Shown here: positions 47,540 through 57,432 of the stretch, one piece after another | Layout: every line of letters begins with the position of its first letter | How positions within the stretch are numbered: position 1 is the first letter of the stretch | From: Ophioderma brevispina | Lineage: Eukaryota; Echinodermata; Ophiuroidea; Amphilepidida; Ophiodermatidae | Assembly: GCA_023653785.1 (NCBI GenBank) | Contig: JAMKCH010058450.1 | Location: 1-64,000, forward strand | DNA length: 64,000 bases | Direction of reading: 5' to 3' | The notes under the pieces: model-generated | Told to the model about the DNA's origin: nothing | Database searches by the model: none | The model's input: the letters and a program-made list of their open reading frames with translations, nothing else | Position numbers and translations under genes: made by a program

Positions 47540-48960
47540 CTTCAAGCCCACACCAACAGCTATTCTGCGGGAAATGACCCATCTGCATTTCGTTTGAGCG
47601 ACCCTTACGGTGTTCACCTGAAAGCAACAATGGTTGTAAGTCAACAAGGACTCCAACGTTGTCAAACCCGTTGTTCTTCTCTTGCTTCATTCTTTTTTTT
47701 AAACAACTTGAGGGGATGATGGTCTGTGACCACTATGAACTGTTCTCCCCAGCAGATAATTAGGCGTTCTATAGCCCATTTGACAGCTAGGATTCCTTCT
47801 CTATTGTTGCATATGTTCTTATTGTGGTTGCAAACTTCTACTAAGGAACACAAATGGCATGCTCTTACCATCTACCATTGACTTAAGAACAGCCTCCCAA
47901 AGCCACGGTCAGAAGCACGGTTTGCAATGTGAACTCTGATGTGAAGTCGGGCATTTTTAAGACTGGTTCATTACACAGTGCATCCTTGCAGTGTCTTGAA
48001 TGCGACTTCACATGCTGGTGTCCACTCTACAGGGTTGGGGCTGCCTTTCCTAGTCAAATCAGATAAAAGGAGCCTGCCAGTTAAGTTTCTGGCATAAATC
48101 AGGGATTATGAACTTACGATAAATACCCTGGACTCCTAGGGAATGACTTCAGTCAGTCTTTGTCTAGGTTTCTGCCCAAGTTCAATAGATCTACCTAGAT
48201 TTTTGTGGTTTGACTTGCCCACTTCCAACAAAGTCCCAAATAGGATAACTGGTTGGCCAAATCTACCTTTGCTAGGCTTCACAGGTCAGGTGGCTTGCTT
48301 GAGAGGTCTCCCCAGCACGTTTGAGATGGATACGATGACTTCCCAGTCATTGCTGAAAATTACCAAGTCATTTCAATGAGGCTTGCTGCGTTATTCTCTT
48401 ACCTCTCAGCAAGGGACAATTCCATCATTCTTTGATGAACGTGGCTGGAGCTCCATGCAAGCCAAAAGGAAGGTTATGTGAACTGAATAGTATAGAACGT
48501 TGGCCGTAGCAAATGCAGATGTATGGCTTTGATCGGTCTGTTAATGGGACTTGCCAGTAGCCCTGCACAAGTCTAACAACAGTTATGTATTGCTGGGCCA
48601 ATTCCTCTCAATAACTTCTCCATAAGGGGGCATTGGGTAGGCATCAAATGCTAGAACCTGTTCACTTTCTTGTAATATATGCAAATAAGCGAGTAGTCCC
48701 CATCTGGCTTGGAACCATTATGAAAGGGAGACCAAGGGCTGTGAGATCTTCAATGACACCGAGTGCTAACATCATTTCAACCTCTTTCTTAGATGCCTGC
48801 ACCAGGTTCGCTTGTTGGAATTACGATAAGGGACCTGCCTAACGGTTTCACACCGGTTCCATTTCAATTTATCATGATCTACCAAAGAGTCTTCCTGGGA
48901 AAGGAATCCTTCAAGACCTCTTGAACCTCTGCTTAAATCCATAGCCAATCCTTCTTTTGA
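47540..48960 (-). pseudogene. Reverse transcriptase and RNase H of the Gmr1-like element
   Basis: Read along the minus strand and across frames, the RT motifs appear in the correct order: EVEMMLALGVIED (about 48765), MVPKPDGDY (48715), FDAYPMP (48645), PFGLHGAPATF (48440-48475) and LVIFSNDWE (48330-48365), the last just after the position of the YxDD box, where a one- to two-base indel hides the catalytic DD. The thumb/connection piece LTRKGSPNPVEWTPACEVAF lies at about 48055. RNase H follows with LKMPDFTSEFTLQT (47950), a shifted DASDRGLG site (about 47900), REGILAVKWAIERL (47780), VVTDHHPLKLF (47730) and VEHRKG..N (about 47590). These enzymes copy the element RNA into DNA. At least eight frameshifts or stops make the copy non-functional as written. 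Confidence 0.85.
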
Positions 48961-49069
48961 TCAGGAATAATCCCTAATTCCACATGCGACTCATCTAACA
49001 TCACCAGAACTGTCACAGGGGTACCAAGTCAATCTTATCCTGGCCCTCCCATCACCAACAACATCCTTT

Positions 49070-50160
49070 ATCCCAACACAAACCAACCCTGGAAATCTAC
49101 GTACCAAATTCTTCAGGCAAGTTAATGTGGAAGATCTTGTGTTTCTTTCGTTTATCTCCCATTTCTATTTGATGCTACCGGACCCATCCGTTGGACAACT
49201 TTGTATGGCCCTAGCCACTTTGCTTCTAATGAATTAGTACTTGAAGGCAACAATAGCAGGACTTATCTACTGGTTTGAATTCCCGAGCCCGAGCTTTATC
49301 ATCATACCATGTTTTTGCTTTCCATTGGATCCTGCCTATTTTCTTCACAAGATGGTCATTGAAGCTAGCTGTTCTCTCATGGAGGACATGGGATACTACA
49401 TTTTGTGAACCTGTCACAGTCCCAGACCAAACTTCTTCATCACTCCAAAGGACCCCTGACCTTCCATCCGTAAGTAACTCGAAGGGAGAAAAGCCTGTTG
49501 ATTCCTGGGGAACTTCTGTACGCAACTAACAAATATGGAAGCATCTCGTCCCAACCTCTAGGATCCTGATCGACAAACTTCCGAATCATGGCCTTCAAAG
49601 TGCCATTAAACCGTTCCACGAGACCATCAGTATGTGTATATGGGGAAAGTCGTCACCCCCCCTTTGATGGATAACATCTGAAGATCTCCTTCAACAAACC
49701 GGGAGGTAAAGTTTGATCCTTGATCTGTAAGAATTTCCCTAGGAATCCCTTACTCTGGAGAATAGCTTCACCAACTCATTAGATTTCTTAAGCTTCAATA
49801 CTTCTCAAGGCAATAGCTTGCGGCACGGTCTTTGTTGCATAGTCGCAGATAACCAAGACATATTTGTTACCTGAATTCGACCTCTCTCTAGGGGACCCAC
49901 TAGAATCATCACTATCTTCTCGAATGGTTCCACACTACTGGTATAGGAATCCATTGGAGCTTCAGTTAGTCGATATTTAGAAGTCAACTAACAAGTTTCA
50001 CAACCCTACAGTACTTCAGTCACATCTCCTCTCTCCTCCGAACACCTCCAGAAGAACCTTTGAATGATCCTGTCCGTGTTTCTTCATACGGTTGACCTGA
50101 CATGGGATAAATCAATGGGCATTCTTTCAGACCTCTATGTCTCAAAGAAATGGAACAACC
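49070..50160 (-). pseudogene. Integrase of the Gmr1-like element, upstream of RT
   Basis: The N-terminal zinc-binding part is partly visible (RGLKECPL near 50130; GCETC near 50010). The core reads ILVGPLERG (49890, where the first catalytic Asp is replaced or hidden: the family has DxVGP), VLVICDYATK (about 49850), EILTDQGSNFTS (49715, second Asp) and DGLVERFNGTLKAMIRKF (about 49600, catalytic Glu). RGWDEMLPYLLVAYR and QESTGFSPFELL follow. The C-terminal GPY/F module KWLGPYKVVQRMGP lies at about 49205, then KRKKHKIFHINLPEEF at about 49125. Directly after it (to 48940) comes a linker, TVLVMLDESHVELGIIPDQK, leading into the reverse transcriptase. The frame is broken by repeated small indels. 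Confidence 0.85.
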
Positions 50161-50889
50161 ACCTCTCACTGACTCATTGTGACCTCGAAGAATAACTTTT
50201 CTGATCAGAATTCCCTCCTTGGACCTCTACCTGAACCTCCTCATAACCTTTCTTATCATCAACCTCCCCGTAACAACATCTAACTCTTATCTTACTGTAG
50301 TTCTTTGCAACCTCTTTGACCTCCCCATCAGAATATCCTCCTCTCGTTCCTCATTGACATAAGGATCCTTTGGTACTGAGAACTGCTTTTGATTCTTCTC
50401 CCTCTTTTGACTCCTAGTCTTTGGAACCTTTTCCTTTGGATACTAGCAGAACACATCTCCAACCATCTGACTGAATTCACAACAAAACTGGCTCAACGTT
50501 TCTTCATCAAGCGATTGGAGCAACGCCCACAGTCCTTTTCAGCTGGTCTTCCGCCTTCAAACTTGTCTTTTCTGCTTTGCTCCTGTGCCCGAGTTGTTAC
50601 AATCTCTTCCATGGTTTGCTCCGACTTTGGAGGCCCCCCTTTTTTTTGCAGCTTCGTGCATTTTGCAAAATGGGGAAACTGGACTCCCCAGATGACCCTC
50701 TTCTTTGGCCCTCATTACTAACCACTTCAACTCTGTGTGTTTTCTTCCCCGACCTGAATACTTACTGTGGCAGTGGGTGTTAATATCTGATCGCCATGAA
50801 CACATTCTACTTAATTCTCTCCTGTGTTTTCACTTTAGATGGGTCAATCAGTCAACATGTTCAATTACTACATAGGGGCCCCCTGACTC
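50161..50889 (-). other. Inferred protease/linker region of the Gmr1-like element
   Basis: This lies between the gag zinc knuckle and the integrase, where a retroviral-type protease is expected. Frames are heavily broken. No clear D(T/S)GA active-site motif could be read, so the protease is assigned by position only. A short basic piece (EEGHLGSPVSPFCKMHEAAK, 50557-50805) is open. Confidence 0.35.
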
Positions 50890-52350
50890 TACTAACTTAT
50901 TTCGGATTCCCTACCTCATTGTACCCTGTACACACTAGGATGGAGTTCTTTAAAATGAGATTCTTTAGCCCTTGTGTACAATGCTTCTTTGGGTGTCTTA
51001 CAAAACCTTTCAATATGACCTGGTTCTTTACAGCGTCTACAAATGATAGGTGTTTTGTATCAGAACTAGTAGTAGTAGCGCCCTTGCGATCTGACATTCC
51101 ATCCTTACCCTCCTCTACTTGTTGGCTATCACTCTTATCCCCATTAGCCCCACTACTTCCAGGCCTATTCCCACTACTCTTGTGGTGAAAATTTCTTCCC
51201 TGTTTCTGTCTGAACACCCCTTCTATCTAAGCCTCATAGAATCCATCAGCAAGACCTGCAAGCCTCAGTACCAGATTGGGTTTATGCTCTCGCGCACCCA
51301 TATTTGTACCCCGGTGAGGCTATGGTCTACCAGTTTTGGCTCTCCATATTAAGGTTTCACTAACTTTCTGTATATCGTTTACATCAGGTTTTACCCACTT
51401 GGTGAAAAGATCTTTGACGGACATAACATTTCTCTATAATTTTCACTGGACCCCTTCTTTAGTGACCGAATCTGTGTCTATAGGTTGCTCAGTTTGTCAT
51501 ATCGCCTAAGACTAGCTTCTTCTTTTGACCTTATCATTAGTGTTACTATCATCAGTGACAAATTGCTTGCATAGGCAGCTTTGTGCTTTGCCTGAAGGTT
51601 GCGGGACTAACTTAACTACCCATGTGTCCTTTGACCACTTATAGGTTTTTGCAACTCTCTCAAAGGTGGTGAGAAATTCCTCAATATCCTCTCCCTTCCT
51701 GGAATTTGCAATATTCACTTCTTTTAATATTGCGCAATTCAGCCAACCTCTTTTCTTCAACAGCCTAATTTTTCTCTAATAGGTCATTAACTAATTGTTG
51801 TCTTTCCAGTTCTGTTTTCCAGTGTCTTTCTGTTGTTCTCTCTCTGCTTCCTTCCGAAGTTTCCTTTCTTCTTCTTTATCTTCTTCGTCTTCATCTGTCT
51901 TTCCATTCAATGCCCTCTTTAGTTGTTTTTTCAAGTCTTTCAATATATCCCCCTGACGTACTTTTCCTGTCGTCTATCTCTCTTTGCTCGTGTCCTCCTT
52001 GTTGCTCCAGTTTCCCCCTTCCTTTTTGTCTGTCTTTTGTGCTTTCACAACATCTTCTTTTGCGTTGCTGTCTTGTCTTTCTAGGCTTCCTTTTCTGTTC
52101 ATCTTGTTGGCTTTGTTTGTCACTACTAGTTTCATCATGCTCATTGGCTTTCAACCCTGTTTTTTGCATTTGTTCTTGTGCTTGTTTCTGTTGTTGCTGA
52201 TCCTCTGCATCTGTTTATGGCATTAAGGGTTGCGACCAGTTGGGTGTCCATTCTTGTGAGTAGCTCTGGTTCTTTTTGATGAACCCTGTCCCCTTTGGTT
52301 TTCTTTTGGGTTTCCTCTTGTTCGTCACTCTCCCTGATCAATGACAAGTT
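50890..52350 (-). pseudogene. gag of the Gmr1-like element
   Basis: The start codon candidate is at 52347, just inside the primer site. The N-terminal part (52347-51891, two overlapping frames) is very rich in Lys, Arg, Glu and Gln, a charged low-complexity region. A capsid-like piece follows (51760-51512) with KGEDIEEFLTTFERVAKTYK and WVVKLVPQPSGKAQ, resembling capsid segments of Ty3/gypsy gag proteins. Near the end, 51042-51000 encodes the zinc knuckle CRRCKEPGHIERFC, a CX2CX4HX4C nucleic-acid-binding motif, and the frame then runs KTPKEALYTRAKE to a stop. Gag would form the particle shell and package RNA. Several indels separate the pieces. The pyrimidine-rich plus-strand frames at 51910-52226 are the antisense shadow of this region. 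Confidence 0.78.
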
Positions 52351-52368
52351 CCTAGTACTCTGCCACCA
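52351..52368 (-). other. Primer binding site, initiator-tRNA-Met-like
   Basis: Next to the 5' LTR, after a 3-base spacer, the minus strand reads TGGTGGCAGAGTACTAGG. Its first 11 bases match, with one mismatch, TGGTAGCAGAG, the complement of the 3' end of animal initiator tRNA-Met. This fixes the 5' end of the element at the right-hand LTR. Confidence 0.6.
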
Positions 52369-52371
52369 TTA

Positions 52372-52771
52372 TGTCATGATTGTCTGCTGGGACAACTCCA
52401 CCATTTACATAGGAAACCGACACACCAAGGAAGTTTACATTTACAGCATTATATTCCTACGTAGTGCAGGTTTCTTCCAACAAAACGATGCTTCATCTAC
52501 AATGTCGCATAAGGTTTTGAAGTTTAAAGTCTTACAGTCAACTACCCCCAATCTGTCACTTACCGTATCTCTAAAAGTCAAAGCGTAGCTGTAACCTTAC
52601 TTCTAACTTTACTCTACAGGGGCTGCATGCAGGAGCGTAGCTACTGTACTTGACCTATGATTGGGAAAATACAGAAACAAACATAACATTTAGATTTGTT
52701 TTTCATCCCTACTACTCTCTAAATAATACAATGTACCTGGCTGGTAGATAGAACATGTCAGTAATGACCCA
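52372..52771 (-). repeat. 5' LTR of the Gmr1-like element
   Basis: It is the direct copy of 46900-47308. On the element strand it begins TGGGTCATTAC and ends ATGACA. It should carry the promoter; no certain TATA box was picked out. Alignment with the other LTR shows mostly single-base gains and losses. Confidence 0.8.
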
Positions 52772-53218
52772 CTCTCCCCAGGTTCCAACTACCAACCCTC
52801 ACCCGAGCCGTTCATTGGGCTTTAAACCGTCATGGGGCAGGCGGCACCTCGCGACTCTAATAGCCTCGCACCTTCCTTTTTAAGGTAGGCAGGTGCCGCC
52901 CATCCCAACCTTCGGGCTGGTTGGTGGCCCTTTGTTGTAGTTGTAACGCCATGAGAGTTTATTGGAGCAACAAATAAATTGACCGATGCCTTCCTGATGC
53001 CAATCCCACCATTTTCCGGCATTTGGGCCTATCACTTTGGACTTCCCCGCCCAAACATGTAAGGCAGCATGCACACATTGCTGGATGACCGCCGTTGTCT
53101 CCCGAGCCGGCGCTCTTGTAAGTAAGATAGTTTCCCCTTTTTCTTTCTACCAGGGTAACCACTAACCCTCCACATCAGCTTTCAAATAACTGATGGGGGT
53201 TACGTTAGGCCACCGACA

Positions 53219-53518
53219 ACCGGCGTGTTTTGTGGGGTGTTGGGGAAGGGGGAGGCGTGTTACGGGGTATTGGGTGGGGGTTTGTGGGGGGTTGGGCTGT
53301 TGAGGGTGTTAAGGAGGGGGTGGGGTGTTGCAGGGGTGGGGTGTGGCAGGGGGTGGGGTGGTTGTAGAGTGTTGGGGGAGTTGTGTGGTTGTTGGGATGG
53401 GTGGGTGAATGCAGGGTGTTTGGAGGAGGGGTTGGGTTTGGTTGTCGGGTTGATTGGAGTTTTTGCGGGGTGTTGGGGAGGGGTGGGTGTTGTGATGTGT
53501 TGGGGAGGGGGCACCCTC
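53219..53518 (+). repeat. G-rich strand-asymmetric minisatellite (copy 1)
   Basis: About 300 bp of GGGGTGTTGGGG-type words on the plus strand with almost no C until CACCCTCCCC at the end. Many runs of three or more G are closely spaced, so G-quadruplex formation is possible. The 138-codon plus frame and 108-codon minus frame through it (Gly/Val-rich and Pro/Thr-rich) are composition artefacts. Confidence 0.85.
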
Positions 53519-55934
53519 CCCAAAAATTTGCTTTTTTTTTTTTTTTTTAATCGCATGTTAGTGATCGTGACATTCAGTGGGCACATATTTTACGCATCGC
53601 TAAATACGAGTTCGCCTTGTATTGCAATAATTTTGCACTAATTGTAAGGTTCCTTAATAGATTTTAAATAGTGAATTATACTCTGTCATATTGGGAAACA
53701 GGTTTTGAAAAATTGTTAAAGTAAAATCTACAATAAATTGGTGTATTCCAATATTGGAAATCATTGTGCCTTATAAAGGTTGTCTACAATTTCTAAATAA
53801 TATTTCTTTTAATTTTGTTTAATATTTGAAAATGACATTGGGTGCTATCAAAGTGGCATAGAAACACAAATAGCATTTGTCTTTTCTCATACAGTTTCCT
53901 CCTCAATATCACCTCGGTCCCAGCAGTGTCGTGCGTGTATGGACTCCTCAGCTTTCCTCTTTCCTCACTCATATCAGAGGGGAATCCTGTTTCCCATGGT
54001 TTACCTGTTTAAGGACCAGACATTTTTAAAACCTAACACAAGTGACAACCCCAAATACCAGAAGACCAATCAAGGACTTGCATATTAATACCGTGGCTCT
54101 GATTGATCCTGGGTGTTACAAGGGTGGTTGGCCAATACAAAGTTGGATTGGCTGAAAGCATTGGCAGCTCACTGTTGAAATTAGTTGTCCTCTTGTTGGT
54201 ATCCCTGTTGGGCAAGACACTAATCAGTGAATTTATCCCGAAGATGAAAATTTTGAATTTGCAGGAATAGTTTTAAAAGTGAAGGTATAAGTCTCTAGAA
54301 TTCTCATAAGTTACTTTCCAACTGATAATTACATAAAAGGAAGCAAACGGCAGTTTTTCAAAGAAACCATCTCCATTCAATTACGTGGTAGTAAGGTCAG
54401 TACGGACAGTAATGACTAAAATTTCGGATATTGCCCTTATTAGGTTGCTTTCTGTCGATCATTTGCATGGTGTGTTTATAGAACATGGAACTTGTTACAA
54501 AAACGGTTTTTTTTTTTTTGTGTCTCCTGCCGTAAGGTAGAAAGACACAGGATCACTTTGTCCACTTGTAGTTGTGTTGTTAGATTTCTGTTGTTGTTGA
54601 ATGTCTTGTTGTGAAAAAAGTGTTTAACATTTGCCTGTAATATCCCGTACTTTGATGGATTTAAACCAAATTTGGGTCACAGGATCAATGAATTCCCCAT
54701 TTGTTGATGAGGTCAACGGTCACATACCAAGTCAAGGGTCATGTGAGGGAGGTCAAAGTGTCAATATGCTGAAAATGTAAAATTGACCATGCATTTGAAG
54801 TTGAAGTTGTAAATTGGAACCAAACTGTTTATGGATTTTTACATGCAATCCCTCATTTGGTTTATGAGGTCAAAGGTCACATATCAAGTCAAAGGGCTGT
54901 GAGGCTATATTCACAATCGCGATGTCCCCCGCAGGCTACACAACGGTCGAGACCGATGTATTTTTTTTTTATTTTCTGATTTATCAGTCACTGATATGTC
55001 CTTTAGGAGCTGTGTATGAATTTTTGTCTTTCACCAGTTTTAATCTCAATATGCTTTAGTGTGGGAATGTTCATAAATTTTCTAAACGTGTAAGTGTACT
55101 GTCCTACACATTGTAAAATTAAGTGAACTCAAAATAAATCATAAAAATTAACCCCGGTGGCGAATTTAACATTGCTTAAAGTGTTCTAGTTTGTTTTAAC
55201 CAGGAAAAATATTAATTTCAGGGAAATGTCTTGATTTTCGGTTCTTCCCTTGGCTGTTTAATGAATAGTAGATTTTCTTGCCTTATCTCTCGCAAATGGA
55301 GGGATCTTAGGATGTACTTTGGTCTTGGATATTGCAGATTATGAGATACATGCCAAATTGCACTGCTCAAGGGCTTTAATGGCTGATAAACAGACATGCT
55401 CATATTCTTTGGGTGTATAATATGTACTACATGTGTGTGTGTGTGTGAGGTGAATATTCATGCAGGTGGTACATGGCTACATGTATTTACAACCTTTTTT
55501 AAAATGCCAAGTGTTGTCACTATTTTTATTGAATAACCTTATTTGGACAATTTTCTCTTTTTTCTGAAATACCAATAATAATCTTTTTTTTAAACAGTTT
55601 GGAAACCCATAATGCACGGTCACAACCACCAACAGAGCCATCAACCATGCGGTTTGTGTAACTTTCACCTGCTAAGCTACTTGCATTTTCCTCCACCAAC
55701 ACTAAACTGGGAGTTTAATGGAGGCCCTATCCCTGCATGGGCCGTATATATCCAATAATTGCAAGTAGTGACAATTAGTTTCACACAGCAGTCGCAAACA
55801 TGGTAGGTACGTGCATTTGCTGAAAACAACAAAGGGCAGTGATGGCATATTCTTACCTCACTGTCAAAGGTGAGATCAGTAATAATTGATAAATAAAAAC
55901 CCAACATTCTGCTCGTATTAAGTTTCTGGAATCA

Positions 55935-56130
55935 AATCTGAGACGACGTCGTTAAGAATGCAGTGCGTTGCACTGCGTATTCACAGCTCCACTGACCTAG
56001 TACAAGGCATGCTTAGTAACATAAATACGTAGTGCGTTTGTCTTTAGGCAGAGTTTCAGTTGTACTTTTCTGCGTGCTATCGCTCGCCGCAATACCACTG
56101 CAGTCGTCGCAAGCCTACGCGTCCTCAATT
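55935..56130. other. CpG-richer stretch with two perfect palindromes (copy 1)
   Basis: ACGACGTCGT and GCAGTGC-GTT-GCACTGC lie within 40 bp, followed by CpG words such as CTATCGCTCGCCGC and CTACGCGTCC. A strong donor-like site (minus strand, GTGAG/GTAAGA, near 55853) lies close by. It could be a promoter region of a minus-strand gene, but no coding exon is supported. It is repeated at about 60487-60682 in copy 2. Confidence 0.25.
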
Positions 56131-57285
56131 TGATTCCGACATAATAGTAATTGTTTTCAATTGGTACATTTTAAAAAGTAAAAAGTAAAATTTAATATAT
56201 TATCTATAATTATATAGTATGTGAATTTTGATAGGTTCTTGACCTGATTTGCTTGTCAGCGGTTTAATCTGGTCTCTGGATGATTATAAATTGACGTGCC
56301 ATATTTTTAAATTCAAACAACGCTAACCTAAGTTTAACAAAAGGATCATTCCAAATTGGAATAGTCCTTTGGCTAGTCCTAAACTGTCTGCCGGAGTTCA
56401 GTTAGTAAATCTATTTTGATTTCAAAAGACACAAACTGAAAGCCCCAGTTAGGAACATTAGTAATGTGGAAAAATAGTTATTCTTTACCATTATCAGTAA
56501 TTAAATAAACTGTAACTGAAGAACCCTTGTCAAGTACAAATAGATGAGTAGAGAAATTCTTCCAGCTTGAGGTTGAGAGTAGCTGTCATCCCATTGCAGC
56601 ATTACACATGGATACAAAGACATTGTAGTTGGATAGAAATACAAAAAAGCGCTTGATTCAGTCTCAACCTCGGAATGCCTTTCTGTTTGAATATCTGTTT
56701 ATTTTGCCTGCAGTGATACCCGTGCATCCATCCTATAGAAGACATTGACATTAGAGTCAGGTCAGCAGCGTTGTTGGTCTTTTGTCGCATCTGGGACTAC
56801 TCCAGCACCTAGCTCCCAGTGGCTTAAAGGTCGATTGGTCATACCTGATATAGGATAGCATTTTGCTGCTAACATATCCTTGTTATAAACAACGTACTGA
56901 ATGATGACCAAGGTATGTATGCTTGCTAACTTTTGGTCTTTGTTTCTTGACATACAAGGATTGGTCTTGGGTGTATATAACAATGTTATGAGTCATTGGA
57001 ATAGTTCTTCAAGTTGATAGAAATAATGTTTCTATTATTTAGTACATCAGACTTGCACGAGTCTGCTCACTATAAATGGAACATGACCTTTGATGGAACA
57101 CTCGGATTTTACAATGAGGAGCACTTAAGGTCACATTTGTCCTTCCATTTTAACATTACTCACAACAGCTATAATGCATGTTCAACTTGTGAGTATCGTG
57201 CTGAGAAATTTGCGGGATATAAGAAAAAAATGTAAATAATTGGGTAATGTTCCACCTTATACACGGATGTGGTATAGCATCAGCG

Positions 57286-57432
57286 AAAGGTAATGACTAC
57301 ATCGCAATGAACCTAACCCTTGGAATTGGGGCAAGGAATGAGGTGATCCTGATCTTGGCAGGGGCTAATCCTCGGAATTGGGGTGGTCAAATCAAAGTGA
57401 TTAACTGAACTCTAGCATGACCTAACCATTGC
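57286..57432. repeat. Minisatellite, part in copy 1 (noisy)
   Basis: Two to three units of the CCTAACCCTTGGAATTGGGG-type repeat described at 61845-62400 occur here, with extra small indels. Copy 1 ends inside this repeat. Confidence 0.65.

Larger units (their letters stand above)
46900..52771 (-). mobile_element. Gmr1-like Ty3/gypsy LTR retrotransposon, near full length
   Basis: This is a minus-strand element of about 5.9 kb with direct LTRs of about 400 bp (46900-47308 and 52372-52771), a primer site next to the 5' LTR, gag with a CCHC knuckle, integrase, reverse transcriptase and RNase H. Motifs are Ty3/gypsy in type: the GPY integrase module, 'PFGLHGAPATF' in RT and 'VTDHHPLK' in RNase H. 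Integrase precedes RT and the RNase H end runs to within about 250 bp of the 3' LTR, so no second integrase can follow. This order defines the Gmr1-like group, previously noted in deuterostomes. Small indels break the frame throughout, and the two LTRs differ mostly by single-base gains and losses, so at least part of the damage may be sequencing error. No target-site duplication could be seen at the ends (GATTA left, CTCTC right). Confidence 0.85.
52882..57432. repeat. Large direct duplication, copy 1
   Basis: It starts at AAGGTAGGCAGGTGCCGCC and matches 57433 onward at an offset of 4551, rising to 4552 after one T in a T run (near 53814 here, 58365 there). The match is otherwise base-for-base to about 56927. 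From 56928 to 57432 the same sequence continues but with many small indels relative to 61480-61984. The junction to copy 2 lies inside a minisatellite unit (CCTAACCATTGC, then AAGGTAGG). Contents: an unidentified GC-rich piece (52882-53215), a G-rich tract, AGGTCA-containing repeats (54700-54900), a TG microsatellite (55433-55448) and a CpG-rich stretch (55935-56130). No gene is supported. Confidence 0.92.

Noticed and set aside
49275..49529. 84-codon plus-strand frame
   Set aside because: Antisense of the integrase C-terminal region.
51910..52226. Two overlapping plus-strand frames rich in Leu, Ser, Phe and Cys
   Set aside because: They are the antisense of the Lys/Glu/Gln-rich gag N-terminus, whose sense-strand motifs are clear.
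53225..53641. 138-codon plus-strand frame (and 57776-58192), with 108-codon minus-strand partners
   Set aside because: Both are Gly/Val/Leu- or Pro/Thr-rich readings of the G-rich minisatellite; composition alone explains the open frames.
54700..54910. AGGTCAnAGGTCA-type words as nuclear-receptor response elements (also 11.6-12.7 kb)
   Set aside because: They recur as part of a dispersed repeat consensus, so the match is likely inherited from the repeat rather than a regulatory site.
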